Made by a program: the position numbers and the translations under genes. 64,000 nucleotides of DNA from Darksidea phi (taxonomy: Eukaryota; Ascomycota; Dothideomycetes; Pleosporales; Lentitheciaceae): positions 62,001 to 126,000 of the forward strand of contig JASJFT010000088.1 of NCBI GenBank assembly GCA_030770425.1, read 5' to 3'. Positions 1 through 11,505 of this stretch are shown in pieces; position 1 is the stretch's first letter, and each line of letters begins with the position of its first letter. The notes beneath the pieces were generated by a model that saw nothing but the letters and a program-made list of their open reading frames with translations, did no database searches and was not told the DNA's origin.

Positions 1-3000
1 GGCTGGCGAGATCTGGGAGTACTCTCTCAGCTGTGGACATTATCGAGACAAGTCCGGAGGCGTGCTCAGTCCATGTCGTGCCAGATACGGACGATACATT
101 GAACTGGAACCAGTCCGACGACTGCGCCGAGACATGTATATTCGTCATGATCTCCAAACCCATCTCATCTTGCGGTATCTGCATGGCAGCCTTAATGGAC
201 ACATTTCGAAGCTTGAATGCAGAGACCATGGGGTCTTTGTCGAGATGCTGGGCGACCGCTTCGATTGCCAGTGCAACATAGCCGGCTCCAGGAAACACGA
301 CATCGGGCAGCAACTTATGATCCTTTAGCCAGGGGACATCTTTGATGCGCAGGATGTTACGCCATGAGGGTCTTTCTTTGGCGCAGCCCGCCTGCATGAC
401 ACCTAGGATGTCATGGCGCAAGTGCTTACGCTGCTTAATTTCGCAGAATATACGATTCTCATGGTAGATGGATGGACCGTATCTGTATTTATATGGCGGT
501 AGCTCGGTGCATACCGAACGTCGTACACGCTGTACGATTCCGTTGTCGATGGTCTCCAAAGCGTTAACCGCGGCGAGGTCAACGGAAGCAATGGCACAGA
601 AGAGGTTTCCGCAGAGGTTGAGAACACTACGTATACCATTTTCATGGCGTTTGAGAGCTGACAGATACGCCAGACTCTTGCCGGCATCGGCAAGTTTCTG
701 TGCCCAGATCTCCTTGATGGGGCTCTGCAGAACGGAGTGTGGACCGAGCTCGATGAAAATATCCGGACAAGCCTTCTTGTTCGCGACAAGATTCTCCATC
801 GCGCGACAGAACTGGACCGGCAGCTGAAGGTTGCTCCTCCAGTAAGCGGATGCTAGTCCTTGGAAGAAATTTATCTTGTCGGGGAGGACCGAGGAGACCC
901 ACATCGTTTTGGGATGACGACTGGAAGAGCACAGAGCTCGGCTGCTCTCCAGGTCAGAAGTCGCTCGGAGTAGCAGCTGTTCGTACTCGCGGCCAACTTC
1001 ATTCATATGATGTGAGTGGTAAGCGTTGCCACCTGTCCGAAGCTTCCGTGCGAATACATCTCGAGCCTTCAATTGCTCGTAAAGCTGGTCGATGCGATCC
1101 GTGTCTCCAGACAGTGTGATACTCGTAGGAGAGTTGACAGCAGCGATCTTCACCTCCCCACCCAAACCATCGAGCAGCTCAAGAGCCGATTCCACGGACA
1201 GCGCAGCGGCAAGCATAGCTCCTTTCCGTGTATTCGTCACAATAGCTCTTCCTCGACAGTATGCTGCCACTATGGCTTCCGCAGCTGATATATAGCCAGC
1301 AGCATAAGCGGCAGCAATCTCACCCGAGGAGTGTCCAATGCATGCCTCTGGTGTGACGTCCCAGGAATGAAAAAGATCCACGAGAGCAAGCTGCAACGCA
1401 GTGCAGAGAGTTTGTGATACTTCGGCGGCTTGCACGTCGACATGCGTTCGTCCAGTGAATATTTTTTCTAATCTCCAGACCGGTGCATCGGAGAGAGACT
1501 GCAAGATGACATCCTGATTGCGGATGGAAGCACTGAAGGGCATGAACTCCATGAGCTCGGCACCCATGCCCTGCCACTGTGCACCTTGTCCAGTGAAGAC
1601 GAACGCCACGCTGGGAGTCTGCGATGCGGCAGTCTTTGTTCCTAAGACGTGGCTCAAGGACATGTCTTCCTCGGGGTTGTTGCTACCGACGATACAGAAT
1701 GACCTGTGCAGGAACTTGGACCTCCTGGCAGAAAGCGTGTAGGCAATATCTGCTACCGGATGATGGCCGATGACGTTACGAGTTGCTGAGAAGTTAGCCG
1801 AGAGCGACTCTGGATCGTAGGCAGAGAAGGGAAGAAGAAATAACCGACGTGTGTCTGGCACCGGTGCTGGATCTTGATGGAGAACACTTTCGTGGTCGAG
1901 CACACAGTGCCCGTTTGCTCCCCCGTATCCAAATGAGTTCACGCTGGCTCGCTTCACACTTCCTTCGGGCCACGGGGTAAGCTTAGTCACGACCTGGACA
2001 CGCGCGCCTTCGAAGTCAACTAGGAAATGGGTCAGTCGAAGGATACTTAAGATATCCGCGCTCACTTACTGTTTGGATTGAGATTCTGCACTCCGATGGT
2101 CGCAGGGATCATGCCCTTCTCTAGCGCCAAAACGCTCTTGATGATGCCCGCCATTCCACTGGCGGCTTCAGAATGGCCCAGATTGGACTTCACGGAGCCA
2201 ATCAGCAAAGGTACTTTGCCCTCTCTGTCTGAGCCGAATACTCTGCCTATGGCGGATACTTCCAGCGGATCGCCCACGGGCGTGCCGGTGCCGTGGCACT
2301 CAAAGTATGTTGTATCTTGTGTTGGGAGCCCAGCGTTCTTGTACGCTTGACGCATGAGGGCTTCCTGTCCATCGGCGCTAGGGTGTGAGATACCGGCGGT
2401 TCGACCATTGCTGGAATGCATCATTACCACTGTCCCTGCAAATGACAAGCTGATCGCTTACGAGTTGATAGCTGTTCCTCTGATGACTGCTCGAATGGGA
2501 TAGCCACCCTTTTTTGCTTCGGAGTACTTCTTTAAATACAAAGCACCGAAGCCCTCAGCTCTACCGTACCCGTCTGCTGACGAGTCGAATGTGTGGCAGG
2601 TAGAGGTCGGCGACAGGGCTCCGAGCTTGACGGTCAAGATCTGCATCTCCGGTGCCATGATCAGATTACTTCCGCCTACGATAGCAGCTTCGCAGTCTCC
2701 ATTCCTGATGGCGTTGACTGCCAGATGCAGCGCATACATGGATGACGAACAAGCAGTGTCAACCGTCAGACTGGGTCCGAAGTTAGCATACCACTGAGTA
2801 TCTGGCCATGCGGCACTTTCATACCTCGGTCCTCTCAGGTTGAACACATGGTTGATTCTGTTGCTCAGGATACTGGTACTACCGCCGGTGGACGAATGCG
2901 GCAGGGTGAAATCACTGTCATACATCTGCATGATAGCATGGTCAGTGTTCATATTCCCCACAAAGACGCCAGTTCTGGACCCAGAGAACTTCTCCCAAGG

Positions 3001-3460
3001 CTCGCCACCGCTTTCGAACGCCTCGTAGGAGACCTCGAGCATCTTCCGCTGACTTGGGTCCATGCTCATGACCTACAGAGCGTCAATGTCACCTAGCAGC
3101 AAGCCATCATCGAGCCATACCTGGGTTGTGCTCATCCCGAAGAACCCATGATCAAACAGCCGCGGGTCTTCGTCCAGAAGGCATGCGCCCTCGGTGTGGA
3201 AACTGCCTGGTCTCTGGAAGTCTGGATGGTAGAATCCACCGAGGTTGAGGCGAGACGAATCGAATCGGCGGACTGCGCTACGCTCTGCGCACAAGAGGTC
3301 CCATAGATCGGACGGCTTCTTGATGCCGCCAGGTAGCCGACAACCTTCTCATGATCAGCATCTGGATGGTGGTGGTCTTCGAAACCTTACCGATACCAAC
3401 AATCGCGATGGGCTCACTATTGCCGTTATCGGCTGTATTGTGAGTGGATTCAGTAGACAT
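1..3460 (-). CDS. Highly reducing type I polyketide synthase, C-terminal part beyond window edge
   Basis: Iterative PKS that would build a reduced polyketide chain. Reconstructed exons (minus): 3460-3391, 3344-3121, 3072-2825, 2770-2462, 2410-2070, 2019 to the edge, giving about 1070 residues with all five introns 46-54 nt and frame kept. Seen: KS domain from about residue 17, with active Cys in DTACSSS, and the two His in ECHGTGTPVGDP and KSNLGHSEAASG, so the KS triad is intact. AT follows: FVFTGQGAQWQGMG, nucleophile in GHSSGE (about residue 640) and AYHSHHM, which points to malonyl loading. DH begins near residue 935 with its His in WLKDHKLLPDVVFPGAGY. The usual Gly of HxxxGxxxxP is Pro here. 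Start chosen because the next residues lead directly into the KS motif EPIAIVGIG. MT, ER, KR and ACP would lie to the left, outside the window. Reducing type is inferred from KS and DH sequence flavour; product unknown. Confidence 0.93.
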
Positions 3461-4938
3461 AGTCACGGTGTTGTGGTGCGTTCTAAGGACAAAGCCTCTG
3501 AATAATTGCTCCAAGTGTGCTGAGACTTCCGCGGTGCGCAGACAGAGAGCGCTCAACCTCGTCGATCGTGACCGACCTTGACGACGACTTTTGAGGTGGC
3601 TGACTGTATTCCACAACTTTTCACGGAGCTGGGTAAGTTCAACGACCGTCTTCCAAGGCTCTCCAAAGTCTCGTTTGAGCTTGCTCGGGCCGCTACTGAG
3701 GTGGTTTGACGCCAGTAGTCCTGCTTGGACGCCGTTTGACGACTGAGAGGCTTGATTGTACCCTTTTGGCGTCGTAGGTAGGTAATTGCTGAGTAGAAGA
3801 GCAATGGCGGAGGACACCAGCTGGCGAGTTGAAGTTCAAATGATCCGTCGGGTAAGCGTCGGCACCTCCTACCCAGGCTCTGTGATTGACTCAAAAAGCC
3901 TACTGCGCTATTGGGGATTTTCTGGAAAGACTTAGCCTAGCATATCGATTGTCCGCGGTCTCCTAACCGTATAAATGGCTTATCTATAGGATCTAAGTCC
4001 GCCTGGATCCTGGTTAGACCCGTTCAAGCCGTATCCTAATGGGTTTGGACCTGTTCAATCGCCCTAGGGACTACTGATCGGCTGTGTCCTGTCAACCGAG
4101 CCGACTTATTGAGAGCTCTGCCACCTTCGCCTCACGTACGCCATGGAAAAACAATGTCAAAACACAGCAACTGCGCCATTCTGCTGCCGTCGGCGACCGT
4201 CTGCACAGGCATCTGTAGGTTCAAGGCGTAGCTCCGCCATCTCTGCTTCATCCCTGCAGTGTGGATCAAAGGCTCTAGACATTCTCCTCGGGGAGTACAA
4301 CGAGTTGCACTTCGCCGCTCTATAGCGTCAAGTGTCGGAACGCGGCGTAGGGGTCTTGGTCTCATACGCGCTTCGAAATGTGTGGATCCGTTACTGCGCC
4401 ACTCGCCCCTGCCCTAAAAGGCAAGCCAACAGACGAGGCGACACGCATATGAGCACGATGTGCATGACCCTTTGGGGTTGCCTTGAAGCGGCGAAGATCA
4501 CCGGTCAGACACTGGATATGAGATGTCGTGGAACGGCAGCAGACCTCGAAGACGAATACCCTGCACTTGAATGATTGGTGTCAAGCAGCGCCTGGATAAA
4601 GAGCTACTGCAGCCAATTCTAAGCCCTATCAACTCCCCGGTCTAATCTCCAGGGTGTCCGCTCACGTTAACAGCCTCGCCCTATTGCAACGACTTCTTAG
4701 TTTCTCCGGCTATATTGGAAACAACGTATCATGGGTCTTCATTTTACCAAGCTCAGCAGTCAGCCTTCTGCAATAAGCCCCACTATCCCGAGCGGCACCT
4801 CCCTAGTGTCACAGTTGAGGAAGATGCTATTTGCAAAATTGTTGGGGCCGAAACGAATCATGCATCTATCTAGGCATTTATTCCGTGAGTGAACGGCCGC
4901 GTGACTCGCAGGGATAACATGACTGTCCATTCATCACA
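3461..4938. other. Intergenic region upstream of the PKS
   Basis: About 1.5 kb between the 5' end of the PKS and the 3' end of the dehydrogenase gene. It must hold the PKS promoter near its left end. Short open frames exist at 3553-3894 (minus) and 4332-4574 (plus), but none shows a domain, a splice-compatible extension or a convincing composition, so I call no gene. Confidence 0.6.
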
Positions 4939-5939
4939 CTATCCGAAAGTCGGCCCAATGCTTAAACCTCCATCGATCATGATATTGGAGCCTGTAATGA
5001 AAGTCGACTCAGCCCCACAAAGATACAGAACAGCCGCAGCTACTTCGTCGGGACCAATCGGCCTCCCATTTGGAACCGCCTTCTTGATAAGGTCGTCCAA
5101 AATTGGGATATGTTTGCGATCTCCATCGAGCATTGGGGTTTCGACCCAAGTTGGACTGACCATATTGACTCGAACTCCCGCCTGGTTCAGATCCATGGCT
5201 GAAACTCCCGCGTCAGCCTCGTATCGTCGTAGTATTGGATCGGGGTAGCTTACCTGAAGCCCTTGTGATGCCGAGCAAGGCATGCTTTGCAGTGATGTAC
5301 GGTGTCTTGCAAGGCACGGCGCCAAATGCCATGGCAGACGCGACGTGAACGATAGCGCCACGGCTAACAGTCCGAGTGCCGAACCGTTTCGTGGCCACAG
5401 TGCGAGGCTCTTGTCCGGCCATCACCGGCGCGACCGCTTTAGAGAGGAGAAAAGCTCCTCGAGCGTTAACGTTGAAGACTTGGTTGACGTCCTCATCGGA
5501 AGTCGCATGAAAGGGTACAACGGCCTCCACGTCAATCTGCATATCGTTTGTTAGCGCACAGTCACATGCTCACGGGTTTGAGCACTTACGCCAGCAGCAT
5601 TGACAAGATAATCTATCCTTCCGAATTCCTTCAGGGCGTACTCGACCAAAGATTGTGCAGACTGGGCGTCGGTAATGTCTACTGCAAACCCAACGGCTTG
5701 GAACTCAGGGGAAGCGGCAAGGCCTTTGCTCTCTTCAGCAACTTTGGTGGCTTCATCGCCTTTGATGTCTGCGCACACAACGCCTTTGGCTCCTGCCTCG
5801 GCAAAGGCAAACACAATCTCTTTCCCAATGCCACCGGCAGCCTAAACATCAGTCAGAGGCATTTACGAAATGTGCCTTGATTGTGCGGTAGACTTACGCC
5901 GGCGACGATAGCAAAGCCATTGACCGAGGAGTGTGCCAT
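4939..5939 (-). CDS. Short-chain dehydrogenase/reductase (SDR), probable cluster tailoring enzyme
   Basis: NAD(P)-dependent oxidoreductase of the classical SDR family, 278 residues. Exons (minus): 5939-5898, 5841-5590, 5536-5254, 5198-4939; introns 53-56 nt. Seen: cofactor glycine motif GAAGGIGKE near the N-terminus, NAAG after beta-4, catalytic Ser in HVASAMA, and the Tyr/Lys pair in YITAKHA. An acidic residue (CADIKGDE) follows beta-2, which in this family usually favours NAD(H) over NADP(H). The C-terminal part carries the usual VSPTWVETPM and GSNIMIDGG segments. No signal peptide, so cytosolic. Its place next to the PKS suggests oxidation or reduction of a hydroxyl/keto group on the polyketide; the actual substrate is unknown. 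Transcribed away from the membrane-protein gene at 6584, with which it shares a promoter region. Confidence 0.93.
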
Positions 5940-6583
5940 GCGTGCTAGACGAAAATGACAGCAGTGAAGCGTTGAAGAAGCGAGACGGGTAACTTCTGTG
6001 GCAACCACCAACAGTCCTCTCTGAATAGATCGGCAGAGCTCAACAAGATACGGTTCTGCAGTCGTCCGGGCAGGAGGGGGAAGCGTACTACGTACTACGT
6101 GCCTACGCCGCAATGCCAAGCGAACAGAAGCCAGCGACTCCACAGTGTTAATATATATCGGGGAGTACAAACTTCAGTATTCCAGGGAATTTATTCCCGT
6201 CTTACTCTACATAACGATATTTTGCCTTGCATCCTGCAGTCTTATGAGATGCTTACAAGGTGGGTGGGGCCGACTGTAACACATCCTAAGATAAAACTCT
6301 GATTGGAGCACATTTGGTCACATACAGACTGGGATGTAGACCGCCGTAAGGTTGCCTGCGGACCTCAATGACCATTTCAATCACGGGACGACTCCAAACT
6401 CGATCCTAAGTCCGGGCGCATCTTCGAACGAATGGTCGTTTGGCATTCGTGGTACAACAATCCAGCGCCTAAAAGTCGCAAAACATCTTCAATGCTCGAT
6501 GGACTCTCGTTCACAGTTCGATAATTCAGTGTCTTTGCATTTTCCATTCCGAAGAGTTTCTATCAACGGTTCTACGCTCTACA
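5940..6583. promoter_or_regulatory. Divergent promoter region, SDR and PTH11-like gene
   Basis: A 644-base gap between two divergently transcribed cluster genes. A TATA-like run lies at about 6149-6158. A repeated TACTACG/TACGT stretch lies at about 6086-6106, next to a purine/pyrimidine-biased segment. These could be factor sites shared by both genes, but no known regulator motif is identified. Confidence 0.45.
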
Positions 6584-7926
6584 ATGTCTTCGAACATCAC
6601 TCAACCCGTCGTCATGCCACCCGGTTCATTCGATGATCGTGGACCCGGGTTGAGGAGTTTTGTTATCGTATTAATTCTTATAATGGTTATCTCAGTGTCA
6701 CTACGCTTCTCGTCTCGCGCGCTGACCACAGTGGGAGCCGGACGCACTCCAAGGTTCTGGTGGGATGACTGGCTTGCACTTTTGGCACTGGTAAGTTCCA
6801 TACACTAGCCAGCATATTGTCTGCATCGTTCTCTTGCTAAGTCGCAGCCGCTTCTACTTACTGCCGGTTCGCTTCTCTTGGACATGGTCCGATTGGGCAT
6901 GGGGCGCCACATATGGGTCATCCCGCCGGAGGACATCATGCCGCTCCTCAAGCGACTCTTCGCCGTATACTACTGCTACAACGCCGGCCTCACTCTTGCT
7001 AAGGCATCTTGTCTGTTGTTTTATAGCCGTGTCTTTGGCGCACCTTCAACTTCAAAATGGTTTCCTCGAGCCATATACGCGACTCATGCGCTCAACTTCG
7101 GTGTATGGATAGGTAGTGTTTTGTTGGTGAGTTTCAACTACAACCCAAAGGCTCAAACGTCACCCGGTTATCGGCCTAGCACAATGTCGATGTGGTTGAG
7201 CAGTGCAATACCCGGGGTAACTATTGATCTGATTCTCCTGGTTCTGCCTCTGCCGATCATATGGAAGTTAAAGATCAAGCGTTCGCGCAAGTTTGCAGTC
7301 TTGGGAGTCTTTATTTGCGGTTATTGGTAAATCAGCTTCCACAATCACGACATATCCAGACTGACAAAATCCCAGTGTAGTCGTCGTATCTCTTGGTCGT
7401 CTCATCTCGATTGTCAAAAGCGACGATATGGACAAAGACCTCACACGTATGCCACTCGCTTCTTCTTCCGCGATACGCGACTGACCGCTACTTAGATGCC
7501 GGCGTGCCCAGCATATATTGGCAAGCTGCTGAGGGGCCAATGACCCTACTATGCGTTTGTCTTCCGAGCATGCCGGCTCTTTGGCGTCATGCTGCCAGCG
7601 TGGTGAAAGGTCGATTCTTTCGTAATACTTCCGGACGCAAGAGCTACGCTCCCGACTCCCAAGGGAGCGCAAATCCGAAGAAACAACCGGGACTTGAGAG
7701 TCAACCAACCGTCGATGTCGAGATGAACACTTTCTTAGGAGAGGACAACCATGATAACCACTCTCAGCACGGCTCGGAGAGCATGATTCTGTCGCCACCG
7801 GCTACGCATCATTCGTACGCCACCAACGTTCCGAAGCCTACAAACGCACTTCTCCAGAACACAGGGCCCTTTGATCACAATATATACGTACAAAAAGATA
7901 TTTATGTCTCCAGGAGCGCGTCTTAG
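6584..7926 (+). CDS. PTH11-like / fungal rhodopsin-domain seven-helix membrane protein
   Basis: Integral membrane protein, 395 residues, exons 6584-6790, 6848-7326, 7376-7446, 7496-7926. Seven hydrophobic segments are visible: one after residue 20 (SFVIVLILIMVISVSLRF), then segments near residues 62-85, 100-125, 135-155, 175-200, 210-230 and 255-275. The WWDDWLALLAL motif between helices 1 and 2 and LPLPIIWKLK after helix 5 are hallmarks of the fungal rhodopsin domain found in PTH11-related proteins. The C-terminal about 110 residues are polar (Ser, His, Asn rich) and likely cytoplasmic. The Cys normally seen in the extracellular FxCxP motif appears to be missing (FNYNP); a small unrecognised intron near 7130-7190 could also explain this. 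Known roles of the family are surface or chemical sensing, but many members are uncharacterised. Role within the cluster is inference. Confidence 0.88.
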
Positions 7927-8134
7927 CGATGGCCTCGAGGTTGAGCTTAGATTTGCTCTTACAGTTCGTATGCTCGGGGTGCTTTCTTTGAGGGCTTTAA
8001 TTTTTATACTAGAGAAAACAAAGCAGACAATCAATTCCAAGTCTCTCGTTCAATAATTTGAACCCCTCAAATTGCACTTGAAAAACTTCCAACTGCACTT
8101 TCCGTAGCAGCAATCTCGCGGTGAAAAATGCTTC
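7927..8134. other. 3' flank of the PTH11-like gene
   Basis: Short AT-leaning stretch after the stop codon; nothing recognisable beyond a presumed 3' UTR. Confidence 0.5.
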
Positions 8135-8788
8135 TTAATTCGATCCCCTCATTGCCTCAATCTTCGCCACTGCGACTTCAATCTTGTCATAATAAGCGCC
8201 GAGCCGGAGCACTTCGAATAGATTCATGTGCTCGGTTGCGTTACGTACGAATGTAAGCAATCCCTGTTTCTCAACACCACCTTTGTGCCAAACGGTGTGT
8301 TAGTCAAGACGTAGGTCAAGAACCGCAAGTATGGGATTTTCATGCATTGCCTCCATTGCCGCAACGTAAGACGATGTCGTTTGCGGAAGGCAAAATCACA
8401 GGCATATGCGAGCTGATGTGACGTTTGCGTCCGCGGTGCATTTATCCAACCATTCAAGAACATGGAAAAGGCGGAAGAATCTCGATGCTGCGGGTGGGGG
8501 ATGCTTCCAGCCCCAATGCACAGCCGGGGTTGGGCAGCGTATATTGCGGTACAGCAGCGCTAACCTCTCGACAAGGACGTCGTAGGTTTTGGCCTCGAAA
8601 TTAGGTTACGTCCATTGATCCAACCATGTGGTTCGGCCATCCTCGGCCTAACTAGGCAGATCTTCCGGCGACTATATCCTCTCTATCGGTACGACATCAT
8701 GCCACAATGTTGCATTTTCTTCCACGTCAATGCATAGGTGAACTATTCGGGGGGCCAACTTTAGGGGATGATCGCCGGAGGGCTGAGC
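8135..8788 (-). pseudogene. Possible decayed gene relic inside the PKS cluster
   Basis: One minus-strand frame reads as protein-like over about 218 codons but is broken by five in-frame stops at 8672-8674 (TAG), 8648-8650 (TAG), 8606-8608 (TAA), 8396-8398 (TGA) and 8300-8302 (TAA). Each could arise from CAG, CAA or CGA by a single C-to-T change, the change made by RIP or methyl-C decay. The last 54 codons look most like a genuine C-terminus (for example NATEHMNLFEVLRLGAYYDK and KIEVAVAKIEAMRG), ending at a TAA at 8135-8137. No family recognised. Five stops in 218 codons is not strongly fewer than chance, so the call rests mainly on residue composition. A CTAAC branch-like site near 8300 means one stop might instead lie in an intron. 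Confidence 0.35.
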
Positions 8789-9181
8789 TCATGTTTGCGG
8801 ATTTGGCCGTTCCATTGCTCTGGAACAGGCGCGCTTGTGGTGCCAGCAACGCCGGCTTCATGCATGGCTGAAGGATTTCTCCTCCCGCTTGTGAACACAT
8901 CCAAACACCTCCGATACAAGATGCATATATCATTTGCTGTGCTACGCCGCCCAACACCTCAGTGCGTGAATACTTGGTCGCGAAATTGCGCCGTCCGTGC
9001 CCTTCATGACATGGCACTAAACCTTTTCAGGCAGATGTAGGAGCAGAAACATCCGAACAAGCCACTACCACGTGTACTGAAAGCCTGTCACATACATTCA
9101 GACGTAGATCGCATAGAAGATTTGACTATACGTGCTAAAGGTACTTTCGTATTCTCCTATAGCAAGGCGAGCTTGTCGAGG
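8789..9181. other. Gene-free stretch between relic and FAD monooxygenase
   Basis: About 390 bases. Open frames on the minus strand (for example 8727-9017) have no domain or convincing exon structure. They may belong to the same decayed gene as 8135-8788 after frameshifts, but I cannot show that. Confidence 0.45.
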
Positions 9182-10547
9182 TTACGAAGTCCTGAGAAGC
9201 TTGGGTGTACCAGTGAACCAGGCCCTCGCTCTGTCTAGAAGCGAGAGGCACCAGTATCTAACAACTGATGCAATCACGAGAAGATAGCTTGATTGATAGA
9301 AGTCCCCAAGCCATTGACTTTGAGCGCTGTGAAGTTTTCCAAATTCCACGACCGTCTTCTCCCAATTCGTGGGAGATATACGCTGCTCTAGCACATCGTC
9401 TAGGGTCAGCACATGGAATGCAGCTTGTGTTGCGCTGAAAGCGGTGTGTGGTCTCAGCAGACTGAGGCCATCGCCGATAAGAAACACCTTCTCGTTGTCG
9501 AAAACTGCCTTCGGCGAGCGGAACTCTGTGATCGCCTGGACAAACGGATCCTTAATTTTGGAAAGAATCTCGAGGAAAGGCGGAGGTAAAGGAATTTCAC
9601 ACCCGTGGTTCATTCTATTCTTCCAGATCTCATCTCTAATCTGGCCGGGTGGCACTGTTTTCCGATGACGATGTCCAGTTGTTGCATTGACCATGATTTT
9701 GTCGAGATCCGACTCGCTCTCATTTGTGTACCAGGCAAAGTTGACGTATCGTTCTCCTGGACGGACCGAGCCGTTTGGTCCGGGTATGAGGTACGCAAGG
9801 CAGTGATGGCGGTCCTTCTTGAAGATGGTAATATTCTTGGAGAAGCATGCTAGTGTTGAGGGAGAGACTTCATCTTCCCTGACCACACCACGCCAGACGA
9901 CGTATCCTACGTACTTCTCTTCGCAATGGGGTAGGTACTGTTTGCGTACGAAGGAGTTGGGTCCATCAGCGCCAATGACAATGTCGGCAGAGTAGTAACG
10001 GGTGAGTTTCGTTGCTCGGTCTTCAACAGTGACTTGGACTGCCGACTGAGCTTGACTAGTATTGATGTCAATGACCTTTTTTCTTGCCTCGAATACTGCT
10101 GAACCATGTTGAGGCAGTGGCTGGGGAGACACTGGGTAGTAGCTGCTGGCATACCCGTCGAAGTTCGACCGAAGGCGGTAATAAAGCGCATCCCAACTAG
10201 TCACATTTCGCGTCGTTCGTAGGAAAAACACCGGTTTTCCGCTTATATCCAGGAGTTGTAATTTCTCCGACTCGAATGAGAATGGTTGAGAAATTTCGTC
10301 GTGGTCCTGGAGAAGCTTTCGACAATCCGGTCCTAGACAGATTCCGGCCATATGGCTCTGGCGTATGTCGTCATCTTGCTCAATTACGCGGACGTTGTGC
10401 CCAGAATGCTTGAGAACAATCGCACAGAGCAGTCCACTTATCGAGCCGCCCACCTGGAAAACATTAACACAGTGCTAATGGTGGTTTTGGGTAACTTACT
10501 ATGATGACGTCCAAAGTTCTTTCAGCCTTGACGGGACGGTCGTCCAT
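9182..10547 (-). CDS. FAD-dependent monooxygenase (class A, aromatic hydroxylase-like)
   Basis: Flavoprotein monooxygenase of 439 residues; exons (minus) 10547-10500 and 10453-9182, one 46-nt intron that splits the FAD motif. Seen: N-terminal dinucleotide motif IIVGGSISGLLCAIVL with acidic end of beta-2 (RVIEQDDD), mid-protein DG motif VIGADGPNSF (binds FAD and NAD(P)H), and GD motif VFLIGDG followed by RPHTAFSATQAA. These are in the order and spacing typical of single-component class A hydroxylases, which use NAD(P)H and O2 to hydroxylate or oxidatively decarboxylate aromatic or enolic substrates. No membrane anchor at the start; a hydrophobic run (YLLVIASVVRYW) near the C-terminus could touch the membrane. 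The start codon sits 16 codons before the intron. Probable cluster oxidase acting on the PKS product; substrate unknown. Confidence 0.92.
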
Positions 10548-10891
10548 GATGATTTGTGGTTCAAGCAGTAAGAAAGCAATAGTGAAAGTGGAGGAGTCCA
10601 ATGAATTTGCCAAGTCTGAAGGACGTTTTTAAGTGGAGTCGATGATGACGCTCTACCGTGGTTGGGGGCCGACCGAAACACTGCAACTGTGAGGAACAGT
10701 TTCGAGCTAGCTCCTTCGGGGTTCTAAAAGGGGGCTAATACTGATGTATCCTTGTCCGGCCAGGGTACAGCTTTAGATTACCCAGCATTGATAGAGCCTT
10801 CTCGCTCCCTTGAACGCTCAGCGTCTACAGTGCACAAGCTCCAAATTCTCCTAGTCCTTCATTCATTTTCCGGCCTCCAAGTCACGACACG
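10548..10891. promoter_or_regulatory. Divergent promoter region, FAD monooxygenase and CMD-like gene
   Basis: A 344-base gap between divergently transcribed genes, so it must supply both promoters. I see no clear TATA box and no recognised factor site. Confidence 0.45.
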
Positions 10892-11505
10892 ATGTCCGAG
10901 CGTTTTCCAGCCAGCGAAGCTGATCCAGCCTTTCTCAAGGAGCTTGAAGAGTACATTCAGAATGTTCATGGAGATCACCTGGCCTTCGAGTGGAAAGGGG
11001 AAGGCAATGCTCTATTCGGTCCATATCCGGCTCTACTGTAAGTTCCTTTCATATGAATGCCATCTTCAAATCCTCATGGTCGTTTAGACATTCTCCGGGA
11101 ATGGCACCTGGATTCTGGTCGATGGCCAAATCGTCGTTCTCGCCCGATGCCATCAAACCGCGAAACCGCGAGCTCGCCATTCTCGGGCTTCTCTCAATCA
11201 ACAAGTCCCCCTATGTCGTCTACTCGCATCGCATCATCGCCAAAGCAGTGGGGCTCACGGATGAGCAGTACGAGACTGGCCTCACAGGCGTCATTCCGGA
11301 AGGTCTCGATGAAGAGGAGAAAATGGCTTACCAGTTGGGTCGCATTCTAACAGAGCTGAAGTCACCCATGAGCGATGATACTTGGAACGAGGCCGTCAAC
11401 AAGCTTGGAAAGAAGGAAGTACTTGCCGTGGCACATATTATCGGTGGCTACTTCTACATTGCTATGTTGACCAACATCAACGGTCGCGATGAACGTTTCG
11501 AGTGA
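10892..11505 (+). CDS. Carboxymuconolactone decarboxylase (CMD) family protein
   Basis: Small helical protein of 187 residues in two exons (10892-11037, 11088-11505; 50-nt intron). The central part (KPRNRELAILGLLSI, then SPYVVYSHRIIAKAVGLTDE) matches the CMD fold core, where the Glu and His positions are typically conserved. The protein contains no cysteine at all, so it lacks the CxxC redox pair of AhpD-type peroxidases and belongs with the decarboxylase/isomerase-like group. No targeting signal. It lies back to back with the FAD monooxygenase and shares its promoter region, which suggests a paired step such as decarboxylation, dehydration or ring closure of an oxidised intermediate. That step is inference. 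The start gives good context and the only frame-consistent splice into the core. Confidence 0.9.

Noticed and set aside
4132..4574. Possible small gene or Zn2Cys6 regulator between PKS and SDR
   Set aside because: Searched by eye for the CxxCxxxxxxC pattern on both strands; none found, and no intron-compatible extension.
7268..7798. Minus-strand open frame of 176 codons across the PTH11-like gene
   Set aside because: It overlaps four spliced exons of a well-supported plus-strand gene, spans introns and shows no domain.
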